NCBI GenBank assembly: GCA_949126835.1
Contig: OX421497.1
Location: 4,501,648-4,565,647 of the forward strand
Origin: Anisus vortex
Lineage: Eukaryota; Mollusca; Gastropoda; Planorbidae
Direction: 5' to 3'
DNA length: 64,000 bases
The notes under the pieces were generated by a model. That model did no database searches. It was not told the origin of the DNA and worked only from the letters and a program-made list of their open reading frames with translations. Both the position numbers and the translations under genes were made by a program. Position 1 is the stretch's first letter. Every line of letters begins with the position of its first letter. Shown in pieces: positions 1 through 11,784 of this stretch.

Positions 1-402
1 TTACAACAAACGTAGTCAGGAAATGATCTCATTTTGTAGGCCAGCTATTCATTTATTATATGGAAATATCTGTGTGACGGAGAAAATTGAATACTTATTT
101 TCCTTTTAATTGAAATAGCTAGCGTAGACAGAAAGGCTACTTTGAGTTAACTTTGAACACTTATACCTGCTGTGTCACCATATCTCACAAGGCTAAAGAG
201 GTTATTATGTTATAGATATGTTTTTAGATAAACAAACAACAACAAAACACGGATGTATTATTTCTATTCTAAATAACATTTACATCATGTCCATTATATA
301 CTTACACTACTTGAATTGAGGATAGAAAAAACAAAGTACTCACGTCACAGATTCACTGACCCACATACACACTCACTGTCACTATATCTTACAGTATATG
401 TC
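1..402. other. no gene seen
   Basis: AT-rich sequence with no coding pattern or repeat that I recognise. Confidence 0.5.
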
Positions 403-772
403 ATAGACCTTCGATACAGTAGATTATATTGCGTCCTACGCTTATCCGTGGTCAGAGACTAGGCTTTCATTTTGATTAGTTAGTTTTCCTGATTTGTTTA
501 GGCAAGCCATATCATTTATGGATGTTCATCGGGAAGATGGAGAAGTTGTAAATGCGTTTGTTCTTGCTTATGGGATAATAAAAGTGTTTTTGGCCTTATG
601 TTTATTTGAGCCTTGTAATAGACTGTTATTGTGTTGTTATTTTTAAGTGTTAGAATGGAATACTTTATGTATATTAGCTTAGGCAACTGCTTTGCTGTTC
701 GCACTTCTTTCCTCTAGTGTTTCTAGACTTAGTGATTTAACTATTGTAATTGCACTTGACAGTTGTGAATAT
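403..772 (-). mobile_element. LINE 3' end, family A
   Basis: It matches other copies here by 'attgcgtcctacgct', the remnant of the C-terminal RT codons, and a distal block ending 'tagtgatttaactattg'. Sense copies (49070-49413) end in 'gagcgtaggacgc' followed by short A/T-rich tails, so this one lies on the minus strand. It is 5'-truncated and coding-dead. Confidence 0.7.
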
Positions 773-779
773 ATTGGCC

Positions 780-826
780 TATATATATATATCTATATCT
801 ATATCTATATATATATTGGTTGTGAT
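780..826. repeat. (TA)n/(TATC)n microsatellite
   Basis: Imperfect TA and ATCTAT repeats. Short Tyr/Ile-rich ORFs over it are artefacts. Confidence 0.9.
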
Positions 827-861
827 AGCCTACCAATGGACAAGTGCATATATTTTCATAC

Positions 862-1083
862 CAGGTCTCGGCAACCGTCGCAACGCTTGCCTAACCTGGC
901 ACGCAGGGCGACTTTCAAAAGCACGCCGAAGACCACCAAAAAAACAACAACAGAAAACTAATTCACGTCTCTCCCACAAGAAAATAGCATTATGACTTTT
1001 AGTCAATCGGCACGCTGAATGACTTAGAAACGCTACGTTGGCACACTATTATCAAAAGTGATTCAAAAGTATGTCGACCCCTG
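862..1083 (+). mobile_element. hAT-type MITE, family 1 (diverged)
   Basis: It starts 'caggtctcggcaacc' and ends 'gtcgacccctg', with the internal 'ggcacgc' and 'actattatcaaaag' blocks shared with copies at 7529, 29131 and 36435. No clear 8-bp target duplication remains. Confidence 0.7.
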
Positions 1084-1740
1084 ATTTATGTCACATTGGA
1101 CAATTGATTTCCATTCACCCGCATCTCCTTCTCGGAAAGAAATGTACCTAATCTAGTATGATATAGACATGTCACTCAACTCGTGTTAAGAAAAGAACTC
1201 CGCTTATGAGCTTATTGATAGCCTATATCTATTTATACATATAGACTATATATTTCTAATCTTTCTTGTTTTCTAAGAAAATATAAACCACACAGAATTA
1301 TACTGAAGCAAGAGTATCATTATACTATTTGATAAATAAGAAAAGATTAACCTTACAAGAAAACGATAAGGGATACAGCCTGATACAGGGTAATATATCA
1401 AATAGCAGTCTTTCCATTGAATACGTGTGTAAGATCGAGTGCAAGCTTACACCGAAATAACTTGTCTACTAAGCCGAAAGGCCCAAGTGTCAATATTAGA
1501 AACCGGAAGTAAGGACAAACCCACTTGCAGGGTCCCATTAACACAACCAGTAGTACGACACTCGTAGGTTTTTACTGTTAACTTTCAGGGGCCCATTAAC
1601 ACACTCAGGAGGGCGACACTCGTATTTTTTTTATTACTTTTAACATTAACATTCCTATTTTTCCTTTCCTTTTTCTTTCAGTAGTTGTCAAATTGGTAAT
1701 TGATCATGTTTGGGCCAAGCAAAGATGCATATTATGTAAA
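1084..1740. other. no gene; one short tandem duplication
   Basis: At about 1533-1630 a block of about 63 bp beginning 'cccattaacac' and ending 'gcgacactcgta' or similar is present twice. Otherwise AT-rich and without coding signs. Confidence 0.5.
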
Positions 1741-1754
1741 TAATATATTTATAG

Positions 1755-1758
1755 TATG

Positions 1759-1791
<33 letters not shown>

Positions 1792-1832
1792 GGGTGAGTG
1801 TGCCCAGTGTGTGTGTGGGGGGGGGATCGGGG
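1755..1832. repeat. (GA)n, (TG)n and poly-G tract
   Basis: GAGA-rich run followed by a GT run and an 11-G tract. Confidence 0.9.
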
Positions 1833-2137
1833 GAGTATAGGCCCTTTTTTATAGAAAAGAACGCATGTGGAGCGGTCTGGAGATAGGGCCAACTGGCAAC
1901 ATGGGCGCACTGGGGAGCCATGTGGTTGGGGAGCGCCAGGGAGAATATTCCAAAGTATACATGAACATAGCAATCATAGGGGCGTCCCAGAAAACAGGTC
2001 CATATATAGGCCGCCCGCCATTGCAGAACTTATAGATTAATAGTTGAAATTGCATGAATAAAAAGATGAATATATGGGGGAGAGGGAGCAGACATAAGAA
2101 ATGTGTATGGATAGATAAGCCAAATGGATGTGCGTGT

Positions 2138-2430
2138 TTATATATATATACAGAGAGAGAGAGAGGAGGGATAGAAAGATAGATTAATAGATAGATTGAT
2201 AGAAGGATATAGATATAGATAGATAGATAGATAGATAGACGGATAGATTAGATAGATAGATAAGCGAATATATAGATAGATATGATAGATAGACGGATAT
2301 ATAGATAGATAGACAGATAGATGGATATATATTTAGATGGATAGGTAGATAGATAGACGGATAGAAAGATAGGGGATAGATAGATAGACAGAAGGAAAGC
2401 TAGATAGAGGGATAGATAGATTGGTGGAGA
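2138..2430. repeat. (GATA)n microsatellite
   Basis: Long imperfect GATA/GATAGA repeat preceded by TA and GA runs. Confidence 0.95.
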
Positions 2431-4301
2431 GATGGAGAATGTAATAAGGAGGAAATCATTGCAAATAACAAACGCTACAGAATTTATGTTTAAATTGAAG
2501 AACAATCTCAAAGTATATAAACTATAAAAAAATATAAATGGTATCAAAAACTTTGAATCAATTTTTTTTTAATGTTCATAAACATGAACCAAACATTTTT
2601 CCCAATGGGAAATTGCATCATAGAAACATGGACAAAAGATAATTTGAATGGTTCAGGAGAGTAAATTGAAGCTGGAACTAATTGAATTCCAATTCAATTC
2701 TGTCTAGGCAAAATAAAAGCAAAAAAAAACAATTCGATTAATAAAATAAATAATGGAAAATGGAATGGCAACAAACTATTTATTGGGTTGAAATAGCATG
2801 TTACAACATCAGGGTTTGGGAAAATAGTGTTGTTTTCTTAATCCCCTCCCTCCTTCACTACACACAGTCTTAGTTAACACTTTATACACGGGGGAGGGGG
2901 GGGCACAAGGGTCAGATGTTTCATACCGCCTGGACGATATATATTATATTATATATATATTTCAGATAATATCCAAACCTAAGGAAAAAAAATTTAAATT
3001 TTTTTTTACATATGTATAAGCTGCAACCCTTTCTCGGACCTACAAAATGTTGTTTAAAAAGTGCGGCTTACACTCGAGATTTTACGGTAACTGACTTATT
3101 CCGCGGACGCTGTCAATAAAAACTTGTATACGGTAATTGGTTTATTTTCTCATACAGGTGTTGCTTAGTATTTCCCAGAATTTATATTACGCGTTTTATG
3201 GTCCAAGTTATAGCCCTTTGAAAATTAGGTCAGTTACAAGTTATGAGACTGATTTGAGATCAATTATCGCCCTTGTTTGTCTTGTCCAATTAACCAAAAA
3301 AACAAACACAGTGTAGACAGAAAAATTCTCCCCATTTCGGATATTGGCTATTGTGTAAGACACACATTTCCCAATAATTGCCGGTTGTTACGGGGGGTTG
3401 GGTTGGGGGGGGGGGGGGAGTTACAAAAACAAACTTATAGGATCGCAAAAAGAAAAACATTTTGTAATAATATTTGAACTTGATGTTATTTTTTAATTCA
3501 TAACAATATCTAGTTACTTAAAAATGTTTTTAATAATGTATTTTTTTTAAACTGTGGAAAATGTATGTCTTTTTTAAGTCACTATTTAGGCGGTGTGTCT
3601 AGACGACATCAATATATCAATGGCAGTATTTCACTGAGTTTCAATAGAATAAAAAAAAAAAACTTTCATAGAGTCACAGAATCCGTTTGTATGATCTTGT
3701 GGAAAATATGGCCAACGATAATCAGCTTAGTCGTACGATTGAATTTAAAACTTAAGGAATTCCAATTTCTATCAAAGTAAAATAAATATGAAATTTAAAA
3801 AAAAAATTAATTGGTTTTGAATTAATTAGAGTCGCCATTCCTTATGTCTCGTGATCAAATCCTGCAAAACGACCCCCCCCCCCAATTCCCACTCTCTTCC
3901 GACCCAGGAGGTTGTCATTATCAAACCTCTGACCCTTGTGCCCTCCTGCCCCCTGCCCCCCCCCCCCCCCGTGTATAAAGTGATAAACTGAGGCTGAGTA
4001 AGGTGTGTGTAGGTAATGACGGGAGGGGGGGGGGGGGAGGGAATTAAGAAACCAACACTATTTTCCAACACTGATATCGTAACAACATGGGTCTCACTGG
4101 TCTATACAAAAAGGAGCTGTTTATCAAACTGTCATGTTTAGGATACCAAGAACGATATTTTGGTTATATCTTATAAGCTTATCTCTGTTCTCTCGAAATC
4201 TTACGGATTCAACTGATCAAACGATTGTTAGGCCCTTATACATGGGCGTATAAGAAATCATATTGTGTATATCAATGTTAAATTCGTATAGCATACTATA
4301 C
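2431..4301. other. no gene; many homopolymer tracts
   Basis: AT-rich. It has long G or C runs near 2890, 3405, 3875, 3960 and 4025 and A/T runs near 2990. Short ORFs here lack any domain signal. Confidence 0.5.
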
Positions 4302-4385
4302 CAAGGGTCGGCAACCTTTTCATAATAGTGCGTCAAAGTGGGATTTCTAATTCATTCAGCGTACCAACAACATCCTAAAAGTCTT
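4302..4385 (+). mobile_element. hAT-type MITE, family 1, left end only
   Basis: It begins 'caagggtcggcaacctttt' and matches the left 85 bp of the 36435 copy ('aaagtgggatttctaattc'). It then runs into a TCTG/TCTA microsatellite, so the right half is lost. Confidence 0.75.
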
Positions 4386-4505
4386 ACTATCTGTCTTTCA
4401 GTCTAACTGTCTATCTGTCTTTCTGTCTATCCGTCTATCTGTCTGTCTGTCTGTCTATCTGTCTGACCGTCTATCTGTCTATCCGTCTGTCTATCTGTCT
4501 CTCAG
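4386..4505. repeat. (TCTG)n/(TCTA)n microsatellite
   Basis: Imperfect tetranucleotide repeat directly after the truncated MITE. Confidence 0.9.
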
Positions 4506-4599
4506 TTTTCATACAACTCTTGTCAATGGACCTACCTAATAACTACCGACCGTCTACAGTTTTATGTGTTTATCGATCAACAGCGATTTGTTTCCAATG

Positions 4600-5285
4600 G
4601 CGCCCCACTCCCTCCACCCTCCACTCATCCCCACCTCCTATATCTCCGCCTGTCTTCCTCTTTCTCCTCTAACATTTTGCTTTCTTCTTCTCTCTATATC
4701 GTTTCTTCTCTCATTTTCTCTTTCGATTAAAAAAAAAGGTTTTGACGAGAGAAATATAAATGTTAACATCTTCATTAACAGCTCATTATATCTAAGCGAG
4801 CACAAAGAAAAAACAATTGTTTACTTTTTACCTTACTAGCATCATTGGTTAGTTTAAAGTCTATGTCAACAACATTTCATTCATCGCTCTCTCTTGCATT
4901 ATTTAACTCTCTCTCTCTATGATACTCTCTATCTCTCGCTCCCTCTCTTACTCATTCTTTCTCTCATCCAGTGTCTCTCACTATTATCTATCTTTCTTTC
5001 TCTCACTCTTTTTTCTAGCTCTCCCACTCACTCTCTCTATTACTCTCTTTCTCTCATTCTAACTTACTCTTTCTATCATCCTCAGTCACTCTATCTCACT
5101 CACTCTCTCACTCACTCTCTCACTCACTCTCTAATTCTATCTATCTTTTCGTCACTCACCCATCCTTTCTCTAAGACTGTCACTCACCCACATACACTCT
5201 CTCTATCGCCCAGTCTCTCTTTCATATCTCCATCCTTCTCTCTCTCCTCTTCTCTCTCTCTCTCTCTCTCTTCTCTTTCCTCTTA
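4600..5285. repeat. pyrimidine-rich low-complexity tract
   Basis: CT-rich sequence with CTCA and CTCT repeats, densest from 4890 to 5285. The Leu/Ser-rich ORF over it is a composition artefact. Confidence 0.85.
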
Positions 5286-6304
5286 ACATCCCGTGTGAGT
5301 CATTATGCGCCTCCCCCAACTGGCCGGGCATTCAGATGAGAGTCGTAGAGGGAGGTCACTCTACATAAACTCACCCACAGCTTACTCCACTACAACAACA
5401 ACTTGCCTCCTTGGCCAATGTACGTCATTGTTATTATTTCATCGTCAGACTATTCGGCAAGCGGATGTTATTGACCAGGATTTCCCTTCCAGCTCATGTT
5501 AAATTCAACAATTTCTGCCAGAACACATCGGAACCCGTTTCGGATTTCGGCTTTCTTTTTTTTTTTTTTTATAGTTTTGTGTGTTGTGTTTTTTTTTTTT
5601 TATCTTCTTCCTTTGATGTGGCGCAAGCATGTCTGAAATGGCATTGACATTTGCCACATGTGGGTAACAAACCCTTGAGTAAACACATTATTTTGTCTGG
5701 AGTTTGCAAAAGTAACGACACAGGGATGTGCATCGTTGGTGCTGGTACGATAGAATTGATAGTATAGAGTTACTTTAGTTTTTTATATTGAATAATCGAT
5801 TTGTAGTTAAAGTTAAAATTTAGTGTGTATTTATGTTTGTGTGTGTGTGTGTGGTGTTAATGCGTGTGTTTATATGTATGTGTGGATTTATTGGTGTGTA
5901 TGTGTTTGTGTGTGTTTGTTTAGGTGTGTTTGTGTGTGTATGTATGTTTGTGTGTGTATGTGTGTGTATGTGCGGTTGGCATGTTGTGGTATGTGTGCCT
6001 GTGTGTTTATATGTGTGTTTGTGAGCGAGTATGTTTTGTAAACAGCACACAGCAGACCGAGCATTTAAAAGACGTTCCAACAGCACATGGTGCCTTAATG
6101 TGATATTATAACGTTTTATGAGCCAGTGCAGAGACTACACATACATTACTCATGACATATTGTTTGGTTGTAACTGGTATATCGTTCTTATAACTTACAG
6201 TATTGGCATGACTTTTAGCACTGTCTTAAGATGCATAGTATTTAGTAGACTATTAAACATACTCTTATCATTTTTTGTGTAGTCCTAATAAATTGTGTAA
6301 AAAT
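5286..6304. other. no gene; (TG)n at 5823-6040
   Basis: Non-repetitive up to about 5820, then a TG/TATG microsatellite with Val/Cys-rich artefact ORFs, then AT-rich DNA. Confidence 0.6.
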
Positions 6305-6478
6305 AAAGTATCCCGTCGGACCAGATTGATCCATGGGGCCGGTGACTCGGCGTTCACCAGTTTCTGTGGCCTCTGCATAGGTGGGGATTGTGTGGCCAGC
6401 ACAATGCCCAGTCGCCTTTTACTTTACCCCAACTAAAAGTCATCATCATCCATCAGAGTTTCACCACCTTTGCCCCTC
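6305..6478 (-). mobile_element. tRNA-derived SINE, 3' half
   Basis: Reverse copy of the SINE body: 'tttctgtggcc', 'tgtggccagcacaatgccca', 'tttaccccaact'. The tRNA-like head is missing. Confidence 0.8.
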
Positions 6479-6719
6479 ATGATATTGAATGCCATAACAA
6501 ATAATGTCATCATAGCTTATAGCCCAACAATAGGCCTAGCCTATAATTCTGTAATGATTTCCAAGCAGTCATAGTGTGATTCATCACAAGCTAATTTTAC
6601 TTTCCGATTTTTCAACCTTTGTCTCGAATAAGCCGTACATTGGTCTAGATGTTTAAGGTCTAGAAAACTTCCTTGATTCAAAACATCTGTAGTTCATGTC
6701 TAAATCGTGTTGTCTAGTC

Positions 6720-6907
6720 CAGGAGTCAGCAACCTATGGCACGATTGCCAGACTTGGCATTCAGAGCGATTTTCAATGGCACGCTGAAGTCCACAAAAAG
6801 GACAATTATTTCAAGAATCTTTTACAAGAAAAGTTCAGGATGACTTTAAGACTGTATGCATGCTGAATAAATGAAAAAATCCTACTTCTGTAGGCCTACA
6901 CTATTAT
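6720..6907 (+). mobile_element. hAT-type MITE, family 1, right end lost
   Basis: It begins 'caggagtcagcaacc' and follows the family to 'acactattatc', where a LINE tail ('ttatcttatata') replaces the expected right terminus. Confidence 0.7.
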
Positions 6908-7205
6908 CTTATCTTATATAAGCTTATTACAGACGCTCCTTTTATATAGAAAATTATTGCGTCCTATGCTTATCCGCGGTTTGAGTCTAGTCCTGCATTT
7001 CTATTAGTTTTTTAAATAGTCACTGGTTTTCCTGGTTTGATCAGGCAACCCATTCCATGCCCGTGTTTATCTGAACATTATAACAGATTGTTAATGTGTT
7101 GTATTTCTTAATTAGAATTTAATGCCTTATGTATTATTACTACTTTGTCCTTCTGTCCTCTAGTGTTTCTTGGTTTAGTGATTTAATTTAACTTCAAATA
7201 TTCTG
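6905..7205 (-). mobile_element. LINE 3' end, family A
   Basis: It contains 'cagacgctcctt', 'attgcgtcctatgct', 'caacccattccatgccc' and the distal 'tagtgatttaa' block. It abuts the MITE at 6720-6907. Confidence 0.75.
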
Positions 7206-7520
7206 TATTTCCCAATCTTAGAAATTTCGGTCACGCTTCCTCCATTTAAATCCACATTAATTCACTGTAGGCTATATTATTACAAAGTTTAGCAGTTCTA
7301 AGAAGAATGTTTAAAATTATCCCCATTGGCTTTCTGAAAACTGACTCCACCGGAAGGAAATCGCATTCAGTACATTTCCTTGATCACTGTGTTCCTCCTG
7401 TCATAGAAACTGATCAAATCTACTTCTCCGTTTACCGAGATGTTTAAAAGGCTTAATTATATGTTCTAGTTTCAGTCAGTAGTGTAATCCTCATGTTGGA
7501 TTCAATAACTTAGCACCTGT
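7206..7520. other. no gene seen
   Basis: Ordinary AT-rich sequence with no repeat that I recognise. Confidence 0.5.
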
Positions 7521-7528
7521 ACATACAT

Positions 7529-7740
7529 CCGGGGTCGGCAACACACGGTACGCGTGCCAGATTTGGCACGCAAGAATGATTATCAATGGCACGCGGAGAC
7601 CCACAAAAATGTAATTCAAGTCTCTTCTACAAGAAACTGGTTTGGTGGTCATGGGTTACCTTTTAGACTGTTGGTACGCAGGATGAATAATTGTGAATCC
7701 TTCTTTGGCACACTATTATCAAAAGGTTGTCGACCCTTGA
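7529..7740 (+). mobile_element. hAT-type MITE, family 1, with 8-bp TSD
   Basis: Starts 'ccggggtcggcaac' and ends 'gtcgacccttga'. It is flanked by 'acatacat' at 7521-7528 and 7741-7748, the 8-bp duplication typical of hAT transposons. The 84-codon ORF inside is not a gene. Confidence 0.87.
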
Positions 7741-7949
7741 ACATACATGGTCATGATGGACTTATCAAACATGTTATTTGTAATGCACACACATATGGTG
7801 GTCTATAGCACTGTGGTGGCAGCTGAATCATTTGATTGTTTGTTTGTTTTTCAGCTCTCTTGGCGACGTCCGTATTAGTTATCTTTTGTGTCTTACTTAG
7901 CCCGATGCTGCTTGAATTGGTCAACAGCTTTCGTGTGCTTCTTCGGTCT

Positions 7950-8033
7950 GCTGGGGGTAAAGTTAAGTCGGCTGAGCATTGTGCTGACCACACAATCCCC
8001 CAGTATTTCATGGCTACAGAAACTGGTGAAATA
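7950..8033 (+). mobile_element. SINE fragment
   Basis: 'gggggtaaagttaag', 'cattgtgctgaccacacaat' and 'ggctacagaaactggtgaa' match the SINE body. Confidence 0.7.
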
Positions 8034-8109
8034 AAGTGTTATGGTTAGAATGTTAGAGTCATCGTAAAAAGATATTTTCTTAATTCCTATTGATTTGAGT
8101 AATTTATTT

Positions 8110-8515
8110 ACTTAGTGATACAAATATGTAAACCTATTACTTAGTGATACAAATATGTAAACCTATTACTTAGTGATACAAATATGTAAACCTATTACTT
8201 AGTGATACAAATATGTAAACCTATTACTTAGTGATACAAATATGTAAACCTATTACTTAGTGATACAAATATGTAAACCTATTACTTAGTGATACAAATA
8301 TGTAAACCTATTACTTAGTGATACAAATATGTAAACCTATTACTTAGTGATACAAATATGTAAACCTATTACTTAGTGATACAAATATGTAAACCTATTA
8401 CTTAGTGATACAAATATGTAAACCTATTACTTAGTGATACAAATATGTAAACCTATTACTTAGTGATACAAATATGTAAACCTATTACTTAGTGATACAA
8501 ATATGTAAACCTATT
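8110..8515. repeat. 29-bp tandem array, 14 copies
   Basis: Unit 'acttagtgatacaaatatgt' plus nine bases ('aaacctatt'). By eye all 14 copies are identical. A diverged copy ('ctagtgatacagctatataa') occurs at 8851-8870, on the far side of the SINE. Confidence 0.97.
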
Positions 8516-8552
8516 ACTTTGTTGAAAAAAAAAGTCTGTTATATTAATAACA

Positions 8553-8806
8553 GTGGCCGAGCGGCAGCGCGTTTATCTGGCATACCGAGGGTTCTGGGTT
8601 CAAATCCTGCTGAAAGCTAGGATTCGTTCCCGGGTCAGGAGGATGTCCCTGAGTCTACCCAGCTCTCGTGGGTACCTGACCTTGGCTGGGGTTAACTAAA
8701 AGCGTCCAGGCATTGTGCTGGCCACACAATCCCCTAGTGTGCAGTGGACAAAGAAACTAGTACCAGTCCTAGGGATCAATTTGATGTGACGGGATACTTT
8801 ACTTTA
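8553..8806 (+). mobile_element. tRNA-derived SINE, full length
   Basis: The head has a pol III A-box-like 'gtggccgagcggcagcg' and a B-box 'gggttcaaatcc'. The body has 'gtctacccagctctcgtggg' and 'gtgctggccacacaatcccc'. It ends 'gacgggatactttacttt'. The head resembles a class II tRNA (Leu/Ser). Confidence 0.9.
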
Positions 8807-9103
8807 GAGTTCTTTTAAAATCCGTTTGGATTTTTAGTCATTTATCTGCCTAGTGATACAGCTATATAAACCTATCACTTGTTGATAAATAGGCCTAGTA
8901 GTAAGTTTTGCTATAATTTCTGAAGTCTTTCTTTTCTTGTCTGTATTTGTAATAGCTTTCGTTTAATTAAAGACTCGAAAACATCGGCTGTGCCACGTTG
9001 GGGGTATCTAATTATCTATGATTCTATGTCAACATACGTGTTTTTGTATCCTTGCATGTGAGATCTCTCTTCTTACACACATATAGACATCTATCATCTA
9101 TGT

Positions 9104-9288
9104 TAGAGATGGGAATCGAACCGAATCCGAATCGAGCACACCGAACTCGAACTATGGTTACCAACGAACCGAACCCGAATTCTGCCGGCGACCGAACCGA
9201 ACCCAAACTTCAAAGTCACGGAGTACGAACCGAACTTAGGGTCTCACCGAACCTGAACTTCTAAATGTGGGTTCGATTCCCATCTCTA
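9104..9288 (+). mobile_element. 185-bp hAT-type MITE with exact 8-bp TSD
   Basis: The ends are 'tagagatgggaatcgaacc' and its reverse complement 'ggttcgattcccatctcta', flanked by 'atctatgt' at 9096-9103 and 9289-9296. The interior is made of short GAACCGAA-type repeats. ORFs over it on both strands are artefacts. Confidence 0.92.
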
Positions 9289-9385
9289 ATCTATGTACAC
9301 AAATAATTCTACCAGAGTCGATCTGTCTGTCTCTCCGTCAAGCAATATATCAATCTATTCATCGATCTCTCTTTCTAACTATGTA

Positions 9386-9601
9386 GGGCACAGTGGTTGT
9401 GCGTTCGGTTGGCGCACCGAAGGTCCTGGGTTCGAATCCTGGTGAAGGCTAGGATTTGTTCACGGGTCTGAAGGGTACCTGACTTTTGTTGGGGTTAAAG
9501 TAAGAGGCGGTTGGTTACACAATCCCCTAGTCGGCCGTGGCCGAAGAAACTGGTGAACGCTGTTTCACCGGCCCTAGGGATCGATTTGGTCTGACGGGAA
9601 A
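9386..9601 (+). mobile_element. tRNA-derived SINE
   Basis: It carries 'gcgcaccgaaggtcctgggt', B-box 'ggttcgaatcc', and the tail 'gatcgatttggtctgacggg'. The internal body is slightly shortened. Confidence 0.87.
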
Positions 9602-9602
9602 C

Positions 9603-9832
9603 CAGTCAACGAACTAATCAATCCACGAACTAACCAATCAACGAGGTAACCAATCAACGAACTAACAAATCAACGAACAAACTAATCAATGAACTAACCA
9701 ATCAAAGAGCTAACCAGTCAACGAACTAACCAATCAAAGAGCTAACCAGTCAACGAACTAACCAATCAACGAACTAACCAATCAACGAGGTAACCAATCA
9801 ACGAACTAACCAATCAACGAACTAACCGAACT
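9603..9832. repeat. minisatellite, about 17-bp unit
   Basis: Repeats of 'actaaccaatcaacga' with 'gagct' and 'gaggt' variants. Confidence 0.9.
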
Positions 9833-10189
9833 ATGAGCTCAATCAATTAGCTATTCTCTACATCCGTTTTTCCATCGACACATTTCGCCAATCTTCAGAA
9901 TCTACCTCCCAAATCCAGGTGTGTTTATCGTTAATCAGTAAGCACCGAAAAAGGAGTGTTTAGGTATCCAGCTGCAGATCTATTGAAATCATACACGAAA
10001 AATATGTGATAATAAACTACAAAAGTCCTTCCTGATTCAGATAAGCGTTTTGCACCTTCTTGACTTGCCGTCTGAGACAAAGAACAATTGACTGAGCCAT
10101 TTGGTGTGTGAATATAACTGGTTCAAATTGAAGTGTATGGAATATTGTGTTTGCATTGTTCTAGATTGTTCCTCGTGCTTCTACATTAA

Positions 10190-10505
10190 CACACTTTTAA
10201 ATGTATTGCTCCGCTAATAAAAAGATTATATTCAGGACCTACAGTTGCATACATCTGAACTGATACATGTATTTACTGTATTTTAAATGCAATTCTAAGC
10301 TAATAAAAAGTATTTTTCGTTATGCTGTGGCCTACTTATGAACTGATAGGCCCAACATGTATTTACTGTAGCCTATGTATTTTAAATGTATTTCTAAGCT
10401 AATACACAGATTATATTTCAAATCTACCGTGACCTATTTCTGAACCGATACATTTATTTTCATTGTAGGCCTAGACTATTCATTCATTTATTTTCATTGT
10501 AGGCC
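10190..10505. repeat. degenerate tandem repeat, about 85-105 bp
   Basis: Three diverged copies of a block with 'ctgaactgatacatgtattt' and 'tctaagctaata'. Confidence 0.65.
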
Positions 10506-10510
10506 TAGAC

Positions 10511-10863
10511 CAGGGGTCGGGGACCCTTTTGTCTGAGAGAGCCATGGACACCACATATTTTGAAAAGTAATTCTGTTTAAAACTGAAAATTCAATTAAAT
10601 GTGTGCATTTTGTGTAATTTCAACACTAAAAGTACAATAGTTATGTCTCTGAATTCTTTTTAATAACATTGTTATGCTGTTGCTAATCAATAATGAGTAT
10701 TTCTTACCATTAATGCGACTTCTGGTGCTGCAGTGCAATTAATATGTAGATCAAAGGAGTCTAAAGAAACATTTTTTTTTATAATCGAACATTTGTCTGT
10801 GAGCCAGATGCAGCCATCAATAGAGACACATCTGGCTCGCGAGCCATAAATTCCCGATCCCTG
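10511..10863 (+). mobile_element. hAT-type MITE, family 2, exact 8-bp TSD
   Basis: Starts 'caggggtcggggaccctttt', ends 'attcccgatccctg', flanked by 'gcctagac' at 10503-10510 and 10864-10871. It shares 'agagagccatggacacca' and 'catctggctcgc' with 62389-62723. It is 353 bp and non-coding. Confidence 0.93.
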
Positions 10864-10887
10864 GCCTAGACTATTCATTGCAAATAT

Positions 10888-11113
10888 GGGACACATGCAG
10901 GGTTTACGTGCCAAGGGTCCCGGGTTCGAATCTAGACCACGTTTATTTTCCAAGATCTGGAGAAAAAAAAAGGGGGGGGGGGCGCTGAGTCTACCCAGCA
11001 GTTCTGGTGGGTACCTGACATTGGTTGCCGATATGTAAAGGCTACGGTGGGCTTGTGCTGGCCACTTAATCCTCTGGTATACCGTAGCTACGAAAACTTG
11101 TTAACGCTGCTTT
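10888..11113 (+). mobile_element. tRNA-derived SINE, diverged
   Basis: B-box 'gggttcgaatc', 'gagtctacccagc', 'gtgggtacctgacattgg', 'cttgtgctggccac', 'ttaacgctgcttta'. A poly-G tract lies inside. Confidence 0.8.
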
Positions 11114-11784
11114 ATTTGCATCATATATTATATGCTTTGAACTGTTTCCTTGTATTTTGAATGTAAAGCAAATACAAAAGAACTGACACTGTCCGTTTTA
11201 ATAGTCCCCATAATTTAATAATTAAACAAGTGTTGAAATAAAGAGTAATGGTTGAAGTGTGTTAGAGTTTTATTGTAAGAAACATGCACACTATAAAATA
11301 TTCTCTATAATAAATAAATATCGAGATATATTCGAACGGGAAAAAAAATACTGTTTGTAAGACATTATGTTATAAATTGTTGACAAAATTTGCTAACGTA
11401 TTTTCATAATAGAAAATGACTAGACTATACGCCTACTTTTAATTTAGTTTGTTGTTGTTCGTTTAACTTGTATACTGAACGTGTGCCTTGTTTCAGCAGA
11501 CGTCAAACGTGTTCCTGGTTTCTCGTAGTGGGACAAGTGAATTCTAAACAAACAAATTACATCATGAAGTGACGAAGTGGGTGCGGCTTGTGTTCTGTGA
11601 TTCAAAATACATTTCTGTCATATTGTACGGAAATTAGGGAGATGGGAGTTTTGATGGCCCTTGTGACTTTAAACGGTTTTTGCAAAAATAATTAAGGATT
11701 AAAAAAAATATATAGATATTTAATCCAAAAAATAAAAAGATTAAAAATGTATATTACTCAAAGAGCATTTGTCGTAAATTGATT
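11114..11784. other. no gene seen
   Basis: AT-rich, without repeats or coding sign. Confidence 0.5.

Noticed and set aside
5820..6086. Cys/Val or Thr/His-rich ORFs
   Set aside because: TG/CA microsatellite.
8110..8515. CRISPR-like direct repeats of 29 bp
   Set aside because: Copies are contiguous with no spacers, and the DNA is eukaryotic.
8553..8640. tRNA gene (A and B boxes present)
   Set aside because: No foldable acceptor and anticodon stems, and the sequence continues into the SINE body seen at many loci.
9024..9264. ORFs with Glu-Pro-Asn repeats
   Set aside because: They lie mostly inside the 185-bp hAT MITE and reflect its GAACCGAA repeats.
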